Assembly: GCA_031082125.1 (NCBI GenBank)
Contig: JAVHLM010000018.1
Span: 24,648-88,647 of the forward strand
Reading direction: 5' to 3'
Length of the DNA stretch: 64,000 nucleotides
Source of the DNA: Candidatus Eremiobacterota bacterium
Lineage (GTDB): Bacteria > Vulcanimicrobiota > CADAWZ01 > Ess09-12
Shown here: one piece after another, positions 1 through 8,785 of the stretch
Layout: every line of letters starts with the position of its first letter
How positions within the stretch are numbered: the first letter of the stretch is position 1
Program-made: the position numbers and the translations under genes
The notes under the pieces: model-generated
What the model saw: only the letters and a program-made list of their open reading frames with translations
Databases searched by the model: none
Told to the model about the DNA's origin: nothing

Positions 1-168
1 TGATGTCAGGGCCTATCGCCTTGATGTCAGGGCCTATCGCTTTGATGTCAGGGCCTATCGCCTTGATGTCAGGGCCTATCGCTTTGATGTCAGGGCCGAT
101 CGCCTTGATATCAGGGCCTATCGCCTTGATGTCAGGGCCTATCGCCTTGATATGAGGTCCTATTGCAT
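1..168. repeat. 21-bp tandem repeat, eight units inside the heptad-repeat gene
   Basis: Eight consecutive 21-bp units with consensus tgatgtcagggcctatcgcc plus one base, differing by one to a few bases; more diverged units follow to about 250. On the minus strand each unit encodes one A-I-G-P-D-I-K heptad. Variation is mostly at third codon positions (atgtc/atatc, gcctt/gcttt), which fits recent in-frame expansion under protein-level selection. The array continues beyond the window edge. Confidence 0.95.
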
Positions 169-580
169 CGATGTCGGGACCAATAATCTTAATCTGAAGG
201 TTGGGGCCGATAGGCTTGATATCAGGGCCGTCGGCCTTTACGTCGGGTCCTGGCACATAGAGCTGAGGCCACAGGGGGTCAACCCTTGGCCCCGGCCCAT
301 CAGGATACTTCTCACCAGGCTCAGCATTGACGTCCACCCTGACAGGAGGCTCCGTTGAAGGGGCCTTTGAAGAGACTCCCGCCCCTCCCGCAAGGAACTG
401 CTCTTTCACCTCCCTGGAGAAATGGGATAGATCGCCGCTCTTTTCCTTCGGTGAGTCCGGTTCGCCGGTCCTGGGCGCCTGCGCACTTTTTGTATCCCGC
501 ATATGTTCAAGTTCCGGCTTTTTCGCCGCAGGAGCTTCTTCCTTGCTTTTCGCAGAATCAACCTTTTTAATCTCGTCCAT
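1..580 (-). CDS. Leaderless protein with AIGPDIK heptad repeats (partial, runs off the left edge)
   Basis: The frame opens at ATG 580-578 behind GGAGG (591-587) and is still open at the window edge, so only about 193 codons are seen. The first half is polar and Lys/Glu/Pro-rich (MDEIKKVDSAKSKEE), with no signal peptide or membrane segment. From about residue 110 it becomes a seven-residue repeat, consensus A-I-G-P-D-I-K: first degenerate units (PGPDVK, DGPDIK), then at least eight near-identical ones. A Gly-Pro every seven residues suggests an extended or solenoid-like rod; this is inference. I do not recognise the family. It shares its leaderless, polar character and M-x(2,3)-I start with several other genes of the window (starts at 8786, 17017, 20381, 36239, 43641, 54591, 54962). 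Confidence 0.8.
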   Translation of the reverse strand, partial: MDEIKKVDSAKSKEEAPAAKKPELEHMRDTKSAQAPRTGEPDSPKEKSGDLSHFSREVKEQFLAGGAGVSSKAPSTEPPVRVDVNAEPGEKYPDGPGPRVDPLWPQLYVPGPDVKADGPDIKPIGPNLQIKIIGPDIDAIGPHIKAIGPDIKAIGPDIKAIGPDIKAIGPDIKAIGPDIKAIGPDIKAIGPDI

Positions 581-633
581 CTGGGGCCTCCTTGAGAGAA
601 AATGAACAGCCTGCACCCTGGCTGCCTTCTCTC

Positions 634-711
634 ATTATAGCAGAATTGTCGTCCATTTATATTATCATAATGTAACATCCCACGGGATTTGTTGAAAAAT
701 TGTAACAATTT
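634..711 (-). promoter_or_regulatory. Promoter region with 11-bp-spaced repeats and a palindrome
   Basis: Upstream of the heptad-repeat gene the minus strand has TATAAT (639-634) with no good -35 hexamer. Further upstream lie TGTTGA (690) and TGTAAC (701) on the plus strand, exactly 11 bp apart. The second overlaps a perfect palindrome, AAATTGT-A-ACAATTT (697-711). A good -10, a poor -35 and upstream direct repeats suggest an activator-dependent promoter; the activator is unknown. Confidence 0.4.
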
Positions 712-741
712 GCTTGAAAGAGGATGTGAAAGGCGAGGAAA

Positions 742-770
742 TTGTAATTGCCGAGAATTCATGGTATAAT
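742..770 (+). promoter_or_regulatory. Sigma-70-type promoter toward the GH64-like lipoprotein
   Basis: TTGTAA (742-747), a 17-bp spacer and TATAAT (765-770). The -10 matches the consensus and the -35 matches 4 of 6. Transcription from here would give a leader of nearly 190 nt before the GTG start at 967. I saw no riboswitch or long open frame in that leader. Confidence 0.45.
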
Positions 771-966
771 TCTCCCATGTGCGGAATCCTCGCTTCCTCT
801 CCTGCATTATTTGATTGAAGGCGAAGAGAATAAGGGCTTTGTTCTGACAGTCACTCTGCACACGATACAGTGAAGGCCTGCACTGCACTCAGCCGTGATC
901 TTATCACTGTCACAGAGGTATATTATTTTTACTAAATTGCAGGCAACAATGAAAGGAGCAGGAATA

Positions 967-2880
967 GTGAGAAAGACTTGGTCAACAGCAGTAATTGCGA
1001 TGAGCATTGCATGCGCCCTCATCATCACAGGATGCACGGGGGGCAGCGGCGATACGGGGATGTCTTACTGGGGCGGGGATGGGGGCAGCGGCAGCCAGGT
1101 GCCCAGCATCGGTCCAACCCTAGCCTCCGCGACAATCGGCCCTGCCGGGGGGACCGTAACCGTTCCCGATGGCAACGGCGAACTGACCGGTACCAAGGTC
1201 ACGATTCCACCGGGAGCTCTGGACGATACAATTACCATAGGCATCGCCGCGGACAATTCACCGCCATCCAAGGCAGGCTTCCAGGTGGTGAATCAGTCCA
1301 TCGCGTTCCTGCCTTCGGGGCAGCAATTCCTCAAACCCGTCACCATCGATGATCCGCATTACAACCTGCCCGCAGGGACGGTGCATAAGGAACTCGTCGT
1401 GCTGCACCGCGACGGACTGACAGGCGAGGTTACCACCATCGTGCCGGACGTCGCGAGCGAGGATGGAGTCATCTTTTCGGTCCTCAGTTTTTCGACTACG
1501 GCGCCTGCGGATCCAAGTTCCTTCAAAGTCACGATCGTCAACAATTCGGGCTATGAGGATAACCAGGTTTATGTCACGGTGGTAACGGATCCCGGCCTGA
1601 TACTTCCGCCCGATGACTCTTCCAAGAGAGACGGGACACCGAATCCCCTGAACAACGATCCTTACAGTGTCAAGGCGTCGGATGGCACTTCACACATCTG
1701 CGTTGCCTATTACTACGACCGCGTGAAGAGAGAGATGACACAATTCGGTGACACCTCTGCAGTGCCTCCTGATCCGAACACCGGCTACAGCATCCCTCTG
1801 ACGGCCCCCTCCCCGGCGCCGTGCCTGTCTCCAGTCACAGGATCCGCGCACACATACTGCTACAACCAGCCGCTCGCCAATATGCGATCCGGGAGGGTCT
1901 ACGTGTCCCTCGGCAATCCCCTCACGACCGGCATCGTCGCCAATTTGACTCCCCCTGGTTTCAAAAATGGTGTCTGGCAGTACGGATGGGGATTTCAGGC
2001 ACCCTCACCCGAGGGAGAGGCCACGATCTTTGATTTCATGGAGCTCGACAGCGACACTCCAGACAAGAAGGTGGTCGCCAATATCAGCGCGGTGGATTTC
2101 TATGCTCTCGGGCTCACCATGCACTTCGTCGCGACGGCAAGCGGTCTGGACTGCACATTCGGCTTCGATCCCACGAAGAACCGCTCGGACTTCGTGACCG
2201 CTCTGCAGGGCATGCCCGCTGCATTCCGGCAGGGCATCCTCTACGACGACGCACAGCATGTCAAGCGGGTGCTCTCTCCCAACCTGACCATGGATAACCT
2301 TGACACGTCGGGGGACCTGGGCAAGTACTATACACAATCCATTGACGATGGCTGGAAGTTCTATGCCAAGACGGAAAACCAGGCGCAGACCTGGTCATAC
2401 GGAGGCTTCACCTACGCGATCCAGCCGACGAGCACCGACGACACGCTGCGGATAAAGTGCACAGCTGCTCCTGGAGGCACAAGCGACGGCCAGGATCAGA
2501 TCTTTGCCGTCAGCAAGCCGACGAGCCGCCAGGTGTTCGCATGCACCGTGATTCAGACTTTTGATAATCCAGGCTGGGCCGCAGCAGGAAAGCTGGCTGC
2601 CCTTATCGGCGCCGCACTGAACCGGGGCGTTTTCCAGAGCTATGCCGACTGGGGAACTCATGGTCCTCCAGGCGATACGACCACCGATAAGCCCAAGCCT
2701 GATAAATACTATAAGGCCGGGAGCTTCAGCGAGTACGCCAAAGTCCTTCACAGTTTCGCAGTCGATGGCAAGGTCTATGCATTCGGATTCGACGACACTT
2801 TCCCGGCGGACCCCACCGCCAGCACCAATCCCAACGACCAGTCTCCTGAATTGACCATCACGATTCCCAAGTACAAATAG
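967..2880 (+). CDS. Exported lipoprotein with ZU5-like and GH64 (beta-1,3-glucanase)-like domains
   Basis: The start is GTG 967, behind AAGGAG with 8-nt spacing. It gives a short lipoprotein signal ending IITGC, so the mature protein (about 615 residues) should be lipid-anchored on Cys23. The next roughly 130 residues look like a ZU5 domain (IGPAGGTVTVPDG, VTIPPGALDD). The rest resembles glycoside hydrolase family 64 / thaumatin-like proteins: NNSGYEDNQVYVTV near its start, a middle part with FDFMELD, then AALNRGV, and a C-terminal stretch aligning with the family's HSIDGKAYGFxYDD (here HSFAVDGKVYAFGFDD). Known GH64 enzymes cleave laminarin-type beta-1,3-glucan. I infer surface glucan binding or hydrolysis and did not verify catalytic acids. 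The gene stands alone and is convergent with the M29 gene. Confidence 0.7.
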   Translation: MRKTWSTAVIAMSIACALIITGCTGGSGDTGMSYWGGDGGSGSQVPSIGPTLASATIGPAGGTVTVPDGNGELTGTKVTIPPGALDDTITIGIAADNSPPSKAGFQVVNQSIAFLPSGQQFLKPVTIDDPHYNLPAGTVHKELVVLHRDGLTGEVTTIVPDVASEDGVIFSVLSFSTTAPADPSSFKVTIVNNSGYEDNQVYVTVVTDPGLILPPDDSSKRDGTPNPLNNDPYSVKASDGTSHICVAYYYDRVKREMTQFGDTSAVPPDPNTGYSIPLTAPSPAPCLSPVTGSAHTYCYNQPLANMRSGRVYVSLGNPLTTGIVANLTPPGFKNGVWQYGWGFQAPSPEGEATIFDFMELDSDTPDKKVVANISAVDFYALGLTMHFVATASGLDCTFGFDPTKNRSDFVTALQGMPAAFRQGILYDDAQHVKRVLSPNLTMDNLDTSGDLGKYYTQSIDDGWKFYAKTENQAQTWSYGGFTYAIQPTSTDDTLRIKCTAAPGGTSDGQDQIFAVSKPTSRQVFACTVIQTFDNPGWAAAGKLAALIGAALNRGVFQSYADWGTHGPPGDTTTDKPKPDKYYKAGSFSEYAKVLHSFAVDGKVYAFGFDDTFPADPTASTNPNDQSPELTITIPKYK

Positions 2881-2889
2881 ACGGTTTTC

Positions 2890-2916
2890 CCCCCTCCGGG
2901 GACAGGCCGGAGGGGG
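2890..2916. terminator. GC-rich hairpin between convergent genes
   Basis: Perfect 10-bp arms, CCCCCTCCGG (2890-2899) and CCGGAGGGGG (2907-2916), with a 7-nt loop, directly after the lipoprotein stop. There is no T-run on either strand, so it is not a canonical Rho-independent terminator. It may protect 3' ends or pause polymerase. Confidence 0.45.
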
Positions 2917-2966
2917 CTCAAAAACCCCTTGAACTTCGGAAAAAGAGGGAGAAAAAGGATATACTT

Positions 2967-4073
2967 TTACACGCAGAATTTCCCCCCCAGGATAAGGGGC
3001 TTCTCATTTACAAAGAGCGACGGGCACATTATCACCATATCCTTGTGCATGGTCGAGGTGCTGTTCCCCCCGAAGCTGCTGTTGTTGCCGATTGCAAGGT
3101 GGACTGAGCCAAGAATCTTCTCATCGAGGATTGTGTCGCCTGTGACCTTTGTCACCTCGGGGTTGGTGCCTATGCCAAGCTCTGCCATCACGTCGCAGTC
3201 CCCTTCAGCTTCACGGAGCATTGAGGCAAACACGCCGGCGTTTTCTTCCGCCGAAAAATCGACTACCCTGCCCTTGCTGAAGGCAAGCCGCAGGTCCTTG
3301 ATTCTCCTGCCCTGGTGGAATACCTGGTCAAAAACAGCCACCCCTTCGGCGCTCTCCTCGACGGGGGCAACCCATACCTCTCCGCAGGGCCAGTTGGTGG
3401 TGAGGTTTCCCGCGGCGATATCCTCCTCGTCGAATATCCCCGAGTCCAGCAGCAGAGGCCTTCCCTCCAGTGACAGCGTGATTGCGGTGCCTTTTTCAGA
3501 CTCGATGCGGACTTTCTTCGCATTATCGAGAAACGGCGCAATGGCTTTCTGCCTGCGGCGCATCGCCGGGAGATCGATAAGAACGGCCCGCCAGAAGAGA
3601 TCATGGTATTCCTCGAAAGGCAGGCCGAAGAATTCAGCCCTCCCGGGGGTTGGGAAGCCCATGCCAAGGGTGCGGAGCTTCCTGGTCTTTTTCATCTCGC
3701 TGAACAGCTTCATTATGGGCATTGCAGCGGAGGCCATGGCAAGGCTTCTCTCTTCGGGGAGATCGGAGAGCAGCAGGGGGTCTTCGCTTGAGCCTATGGA
3801 GATGACGCAGTCGGTGATCTCGATCTTCTTCCGGGCCGGCAGGGAAGCACGCTTCAGGTATTCCAGCGGCACTTCAAAGGCAACTCTTCTTGCAAGATGA
3901 TCACTTATGATCTCAAGCATCACTGAAGCGCCGGCACATTGAACCTCCAGGGCTATCTCCTCGAGGAAGGCCGCAATATGAAGGCCGCCCCTCACGCTTA
4001 CCACTTCTCCCTCGCGGATACTGAGGGCCTTCACCATGCTCCTGGCCACTTCTCTGAAATCAACATTTATCAA
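2967..4073 (-). CDS. Aminopeptidase, peptidase family M29
   Basis: Cytosolic metallo-aminopeptidase of the thermophilic AmpT/AmpS type, 368 residues, close to the family's usual size of about 370-410. Probable metal ligands are visible in the expected order: Glu in WPCGEV, Glu in AELGIGTNP, His in GSVHLAIG, and His and Asp in TMHKDM. No signal peptide. The frame is closed by an upstream stop, leaving TTG (4073) as the longest start. The first in-frame ATG, 11 codons later, has AGGAG only one base away, so I keep TTG with low confidence. The role is general release of N-terminal residues from peptides. It is divergent from the M1-like protease. Confidence 0.85.
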   Translation of the reverse strand: MINVDFREVARSMVKALSIREGEVVSVRGGLHIAAFLEEIALEVQCAGASVMLEIISDHLARRVAFEVPLEYLKRASLPARKKIEITDCVISIGSSEDPLLLSDLPEERSLAMASAAMPIMKLFSEMKKTRKLRTLGMGFPTPGRAEFFGLPFEEYHDLFWRAVLIDLPAMRRRQKAIAPFLDNAKKVRIESEKGTAITLSLEGRPLLLDSGIFDEEDIAAGNLTTNWPCGEVWVAPVEESAEGVAVFDQVFHQGRRIKDLRLAFSKGRVVDFSAEENAGVFASMLREAEGDCDVMAELGIGTNPEVTKVTGDTILDEKILGSVHLAIGNNSSFGGNSTSTMHKDMVIMCPSLFVNEKPLILGGKFCV

Positions 4074-4270
4074 GGCGAATCACCGTCCCCTTCTGTTCAT
4101 GCGAGGCATTTCACCCACCACTTCGGGAGAAATGGCATCGAAACCTCCCGTAAAACAGGGACAGACTCTTATTTTAACTTTTTCTCGCAATTGGCCCGAA
4201 GGAAAGTGGCCCTGTTCGAACAATTAATAACCATAGGGGAGCTTCCCGGGTTTTGGTCCCGGGCTTTGGA

Positions 4271-6181
4271 ATGAACATGAAAAAACAGTCGATTCATAAA
4301 TATACCGGGGTCGCCCTTCTGATGCTTGCCCTATTTTCATTCACCGGTGCACGGGCATCAGAAGCGCAGAATGCCCTGGAAATCACACGCTATAAAATAA
4401 GCGCGGCGATACCGGAGGACTGCAGGTCCCTTCATGTAAAAGCCCTGGCCACCATCTCCGGCAGAGGCCACCGCAGTCCTTCCCCTGTAATATTCACCCT
4501 GGGTCAGAACTTCAAGGGCGCCCTTGTTGAAGAGGTGGCCGTCTTTGACGGCGCCGGCATGCCCATAGAATTCAGTTTTGCCGGTGGAGAGCTCTCGACG
4601 GACTACCCACCGGAATCCCCCGCCGGAGAAAGGCAGATCCTCATTGAATATGATCTGAAAGAAGCGGAAGGCGGCGCGAAAGATCCTTACGGGCCTTTCG
4701 CGTTCCGGCTTGCTCCCGCGGGATGCCATATCAACGCGGCAATCACGAGAACTGACAACTGGTTCCCCAGGCTTGGCGGCAGTGAGATAAAGGCCCTCCC
4801 GCCCTTTGAGCTCACCCTTGATGTGCCGGGAAAATTCGAAGTGATGGCATCCGGGAGGCTCCTCGGCTGCAGCCAGGAGGGGGGGAGGAAGATCTACCGC
4901 TGGGCGGCGTACAAAGACCTCACAGACCGAAGCCTCTATTTCTTCACAAGGGAAGCGGTAAAAGTGAGGAAAACTTTTGATGACGGATTTGCCGTGGATC
5001 TCTACCTTCCCCCGGGGGCCCGTGAGGAAAACATACAGACACTTGCAGCAACAATCCACGGGAGTTACCGCTTCTTTGAACAGAGATTCGCCCCGTCGCC
5101 CTGCGGCGAGTATAAGATAATGGCCTTCCCGGGGGGCTATTCAGGGCTCTGCAATTCCATGACTGTCCCCCCCTCCCTTTTTACTGAGCCAGTCAGGAAC
5201 AATGACATGGGCTTCCCCATGAGAACCGTTATCCATGAGGTCTCCCACACCTGGTGGGGAAACATGGCAGTCCCCGATGCTTCAAAGGATTACTGGCTCT
5301 TCGAGGGATTCGGGAAATACTCGGAGATCATCGCCCTTAAACAGTGCCTGGGACTTGACTGTGAGCTGGAGAGCTTCCGCCGCCTCAAGGCCCTCTCCCT
5401 TCCCTACCTTGACTGTGCACCGCCCGTGAGCAAGGCCCAGACTGCTGAAAACAGGATGCTGCAGACCGTATCGGCCTATTACCGCGGGGCTCTCTTTCTC
5501 AAGATGCTGGAGCATATTCTGGGCCCTGAGAATTTCCGCCTGGCCATAAGGGATTATATAGCCTCCTGCAGGAACAGGACTTCCACCACCGGGCGCCTGA
5601 GGGCAGTCTGCGACGGCCATAGCAGGGTGAGCCTCAGGGAGGTTTTTTCGGGATATCTCGACGGGCCCGGCTTTGCCCGTTACCGCCTCACCGGGGTGGC
5701 GGGAAAGATTGAAAAGGAAGAAATCATTGACACTCTCCTCTTCCTCAACACCGGCAGTGTGCCCATTCACTGTGATGTGGAACTTCCCGAAGAGGGGAAA
5801 ACAGTGCGGGGAGCCCTTGACGTGGGAAAGGAAGGGGGGCTGATATTTGAGGTGGCGCGCGGCAAAGGGGAGAACAAATGCCCGGTCAGAATCGATCCTG
5901 ACGGAGTATCCCCGGTCTGCCCCGAAGGGCTGAGAGGATGCGGCGGCATGGCATATTATGAAGGAGCTGCCGTCCTGTTCGGAGATATCATAAAAGGAAC
6001 GCCCCTCTCAAAAGCGGGAATACACGGGGGAACCTTCCTTGTCAAGATTGACGGCCAGGATCCGCCGATGCAGGATATCTGTGCGCTCAACAATATGCTC
6101 CAGCGGCAGAAAGGCACCGCGATGACCCTTACGGTCAGGACGCCCGGAAGCAGCGAGAAAAAAATAAAGGTGAAGTTCTGA
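4271..6181 (+). CDS. Exported M1-like metallopeptidase with C-terminal PDZ domain
   Basis: The signal peptide is KKQSIHKYTGVALLMLALFSFTGARA. ATG 4271 or 4277 are the likely starts; a TTG further upstream is less likely. Zinc motif H322-E-V-S-H is followed by Trp-Trp and, 18 residues on, Glu in FEGFGKYSE, the gluzincin HExxH-E layout of family M1. The exopeptidase motif GAMEN is not recognisable: the equivalent region reads GGYSGLCNSM, without the Glu that binds the substrate N-terminus. The cleavage mode may therefore differ from that of aminopeptidase N. The last roughly 80 residues form a PDZ domain (AVLFGDIIKGTPLSKAGIHGG). It is probably a periplasmic or surface protease, ending just before the convergent GIY-YIG gene. 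Confidence 0.8.
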   Translation: MNMKKQSIHKYTGVALLMLALFSFTGARASEAQNALEITRYKISAAIPEDCRSLHVKALATISGRGHRSPSPVIFTLGQNFKGALVEEVAVFDGAGMPIEFSFAGGELSTDYPPESPAGERQILIEYDLKEAEGGAKDPYGPFAFRLAPAGCHINAAITRTDNWFPRLGGSEIKALPPFELTLDVPGKFEVMASGRLLGCSQEGGRKIYRWAAYKDLTDRSLYFFTREAVKVRKTFDDGFAVDLYLPPGAREENIQTLAATIHGSYRFFEQRFAPSPCGEYKIMAFPGGYSGLCNSMTVPPSLFTEPVRNNDMGFPMRTVIHEVSHTWWGNMAVPDASKDYWLFEGFGKYSEIIALKQCLGLDCELESFRRLKALSLPYLDCAPPVSKAQTAENRMLQTVSAYYRGALFLKMLEHILGPENFRLAIRDYIASCRNRTSTTGRLRAVCDGHSRVSLREVFSGYLDGPGFARYRLTGVAGKIEKEEIIDTLLFLNTGSVPIHCDVELPEEGKTVRGALDVGKEGGLIFEVARGKGENKCPVRIDPDGVSPVCPEGLRGCGGMAYYEGAAVLFGDIIKGTPLSKAGIHGGTFLVKIDGQDPPMQDICALNNMLQRQKGTAMTLTVRTPGSSEKKIKVKF

Positions 6182-6523
6182 TCATTCGTAGATCCCCCGG
6201 CGGCGCGCCAGTTTTTTCAGCCACTTCCCTTCCAGGGCTTTGAGCTCTTCAGTGCTGTCGCTCCCGGCCTCATCACTCTCTTCAAGATGATCCAGAATCT
6301 CGATGGCGAAGCTCTCCTCTCCGAATTCATTCCATTCCTTCTGAAGCTCCCTGTCCTTGTGAACGCCGTATTTCAGCGAGAATCGGCTCCTGTTGATGAT
6401 GGCCCTGATATTGGGGCTTGACTCGATGAGAAGCTTCCCGTTCCTCACGTTCCGTATCTGATAGATCCCCATTTCTTTGCGGGCCTCTTTGTAGCGAAGC
6501 TTTAACTCTTTGTGTGATGGCAT
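6182..6523 (-). CDS. GIY-YIG family small protein
   Basis: 113 residues. It matches the short GIY-YIG proteins of Firmicutes-like genomes: GIYQIRNVRNGKLLIESSPN at residues 19-38, then a conserved region with HKDRELQKEWNEFGEESFAIEIL. The second half of the signature is altered: YIG reads LIE, so the usual Gly is gone, and nuclease activity is doubtful. It lies 27 nt downstream of the DUF2087 regulator gene on the same strand, an association I recall from other genomes. The partner may be a regulator acting on the same DNA; this is inference. Confidence 0.75.
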   Translation of the reverse strand: MPSHKELKLRYKEARKEMGIYQIRNVRNGKLLIESSPNIRAIINRSRFSLKYGVHKDRELQKEWNEFGEESFAIEILDHLEESDEAGSDSTEELKALEGKWLKKLARRRGIYE

Positions 6524-6550
6524 CGGCTTATCTCCATTCTCCCCATGGGC

Positions 6551-7324
6551 TCAGTATTTTACCCAGTAGCGGCTTCCATCCTTTTCCCTGTCGAGAAAGC
6601 CGTACTCGATGAGATAGCGCCTCACGGTGACATAGTCATCATAAACGCTTTTCAGGAGTTCGTTGACCTCCTTTTCGGAATAATTCCTCTTTCTCTCGAA
6701 CCTGTTTGCAATGGCGGTGAGGACCACAAGCTTTCTCTTCTCCTTCCTGGGGAAACGGAGCAGAGTTCCTTCAGTGCCCTCCCTGAAATAGGCTTTCAGA
6801 ATTTCATCCCGCTCCTTTTCGGTAATGACGTAACGGTCATCAACCATAGTGGCAGTGGGGTGAGGATGAATCAGCCTCTCCCTGCGCGATGCCTTCTTCT
6901 CCAGCAGTCCCATGAGGGCAAGAAAGACAGTTGCCTGCTTCTCCCTCTCGCGGAGAAGAAACCGGTGGTTTCTGACTGTCGAGGTGCTTCCTCCGCCGAG
7001 CCTGCGGACTATCTCGCTGTCACTCAATCCCTCGTGGAAGAGCTGCAGCATTGTTCTCGCATGGTCAGTGAGGCCGGTATGCCTCCGGTTCATGGACAGA
7101 ATATATTCAAAGGGTGATCCATGGGCGGCAGTGATATGAAGTGAGACCGCCTTCTCCGCGTCATGCAGGGACGGCCCCTCCTGGTAGATTGTGCCCTGTT
7201 CCCAGGCCATCCCGCAGAAAAGGCACCGGTATTCTCCATGGGAGCTGTCAAAAACATGGCCCTTCATCATTTCTTCCATAGAAGCCCTGAAAAAAAGTTC
7301 CGCCGGCTGATTCATATTAAACAT
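6551..7324 (-). CDS. DUF2087 transcriptional-regulator-like protein
   Basis: 257 residues. The N-terminal part has a Cys2-His2-like cluster (CLFCG, then H-x(4)-H in SLHITAAH). The middle has a LuxR/HTH-like segment (LTDHARTMLQLFHEGLSDSEIVRRL). The C-terminal DUF2087 domain is clear: LLRFPRKEKRKLVVLTAI, NYSEKEVNELLKSVYDD, RRYLIEYGFLDRE and a final YW. DUF2087 proteins are thought to be DNA-binding regulators. It forms a two-gene unit with the downstream GIY-YIG gene. ATG 7324 and ATG 7315 are both possible starts. The 203 nt upstream, toward the divergent esterase, are AT-rich and presumably hold both promoters. Confidence 0.75.
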   Translation of the reverse strand: MFNMNQPAELFFRASMEEMMKGHVFDSSHGEYRCLFCGMAWEQGTIYQEGPSLHDAEKAVSLHITAAHGSPFEYILSMNRRHTGLTDHARTMLQLFHEGLSDSEIVRRLGGGSTSTVRNHRFLLREREKQATVFLALMGLLEKKASRRERLIHPHPTATMVDDRYVITEKERDEILKAYFREGTEGTLLRFPRKEKRKLVVLTAIANRFERKRNYSEKEVNELLKSVYDDYVTVRRYLIEYGFLDREKDGSRYWVKY

Positions 7325-7527
7325 TTCTGCCTTTAGTTTATTTATTTATAGACATTATATAATATTGTTTACTAATTGTCAATCATGGAACACACTGGGC
7401 CTTCAGCTGCGGCTAAATGATCTCTCAACCGGGGAGAGAGGGAATGACAAGGTCAGTGCAGTATATGCCCTGAAAGCACAGCGATGGTGCTCCAGGCTCT
7501 TCCCCGGCTCCGGGAAAAGGAGGAATA

Positions 7528-8559
7528 ATGCTGAAAATCATAAGAAACAGCAGTGCTTTTTTCATTCTGCTGGCACTCATGCTGAGCGCGGGAGCCCATG
7601 GAGGGGAGTCATACGTGAATGTTCCCCCGACGGTATCAGGGGAATGGCAGGATTTCCTCAGGAAGCTCCCTGATCCTCACCTGGCTCCTCCCTACCCTGC
7701 ACCTGACGACAGGGAAGGGTGGAAGAAATTTCGCAAAGATGCCGAGAAACTATGGAAAGCCAGCTCAGATGCCGTCATCAAGCGCTTCGGTGCGACAGTG
7801 ACGGCTGCAGAGAAGGGCGGAGTGCCGGTCGTGGAGGTCAGGCCTGAGCACTGGAAGGACAATGGAAAAATCCTGATATACCTCCATGGAGGCGGCTACA
7901 CCACCGGCAGCGCGTCATCGACAGCAGGGAACCCCGCTGTTATGGCTTATTACACGGGGCTGCGCGTCATATCAATTGATTACACTGTTGCCCCGGAAGG
8001 CACCTGGGACAAGGTGACCGACGAGGTCATCGCCGTGCTGGCAGCCCTCGAAAAGGAAGGGTATCCCCCGGGCAGGACAGCCATCTGGGGCGACTCAGCG
8101 GGCGGGGGCCTTGCGGCGGGAGCAGTACTGAAGATGCGGGACAGGGGTCTCGCCATGCCTTCCGCAGCAGTGCTGTGGTGTCCATGGTCAGATATCACCG
8201 ACACTGGCGACACCTATGCCACACTGGAAAAGGCCGATCCCAGCTATACCTACCCCAGGCAGCTCAAGCACTGCGCCGATGCCTACGCCAGGCCCGGGGA
8301 CCAGAAAAATCCCTACGTTTCTCCTGTCTATGGAGATTACTCGAAAGGATTCCCGCCGACGCTGATCCAGGGAGGCACCAAGGAGATTTTCCTGAGCAAC
8401 TATGTCCGCCACTACCAGGCCCTGGACCAGGCAGGAATCCCTGTAAAGCTGGACCTTTACGAGGGGATGATCCATGTGTTCATGGCCATCCTCCCCGATT
8501 CACCGGAAGGGAAAAGGGCTCTGAAAAAGGCGGCGCAGTTCATTGACAGGTACCTTTAG
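7528..8559 (+). CDS. Exported alpha/beta-hydrolase, HSL-type esterase/lipase
   Basis: The start ATG has AAGGAGG six bases upstream. The signal peptide is about 27 residues (SSAFFILLALMLSAGAHG). Hormone-sensitive-lipase-type motifs: oxyanion HGGG at His120, nucleophile elbow GDSAGG with Ser190, and catalytic His316 in GMIHVF. The acid loop, usually G-x-D-P-L, reads GGTKEIFLSN here, so the acid is probably Glu rather than Asp. The total of 343 residues is normal for the family plus a signal. It should hydrolyse short-chain esters in the periplasm or outside. It is monocistronic: 226 nt of regulatory sequence separate it from the next gene. Confidence 0.85.
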   Translation: MLKIIRNSSAFFILLALMLSAGAHGGESYVNVPPTVSGEWQDFLRKLPDPHLAPPYPAPDDREGWKKFRKDAEKLWKASSDAVIKRFGATVTAAEKGGVPVVEVRPEHWKDNGKILIYLHGGGYTTGSASSTAGNPAVMAYYTGLRVISIDYTVAPEGTWDKVTDEVIAVLAALEKEGYPPGRTAIWGDSAGGGLAAGAVLKMRDRGLAMPSAAVLWCPWSDITDTGDTYATLEKADPSYTYPRQLKHCADAYARPGDQKNPYVSPVYGDYSKGFPPTLIQGGTKEIFLSNYVRHYQALDQAGIPVKLDLYEGMIHVFMAILPDSPEGKRALKKAAQFIDRYL

Positions 8560-8631
8560 ATGATGGCATCCAGAGATCTTCCAGCAGGCATGCTTGTCAA
8601 TAATTTGACATCGCCCCCTTTTTCTGCAATT

Positions 8632-8727
8632 ATTACAAATTCGTAACAAAGATGACGAAAAAATGTCACAATGGCATGACAAGTTAACATTTCTCTTCTT
8701 CCATACAATAGCGCCTGCTGCTATAAT
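8632..8727 (+). promoter_or_regulatory. PhoB/PhoP-like direct-repeat array and promoter of the gene at 8786
   Basis: Plus-strand hexamers ATTACA (8632), GTAACA (8643), GTCACA (8665) and ATGACA (8676) all lie on one 11-bp register, the unit at 8654 being poor. TTAACA (8684) follows inside AAGTTAACATTT. TATAAT is at 8722-8727, but the sequence 17 bp upstream (TTCCAT) is a poor -35. Repeats of TTNACA with 5-bp gaps match the described Bacillus PhoP box; the reverse complement matches the enteric CTGTNA box. An activator-dependent promoter is inferred. Confidence 0.55.
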
Positions 8728-8785
8728 TAAATAGCCGGGACAATACGGCTGATCTGCTCATTTGCCACATAAGGAGGCCATATTC

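Noticed and set aside
1-168. CRISPR array at the left edge
   Set aside because: Units are contiguous 21-bp repeats without spacers and are in frame as protein heptads.
778-819. Short frame starting MCGIL, like a class II glutamine amidotransferase start
   Set aside because: Stops after about a dozen codons, no ribosome-binding site and nothing similar downstream; chance.
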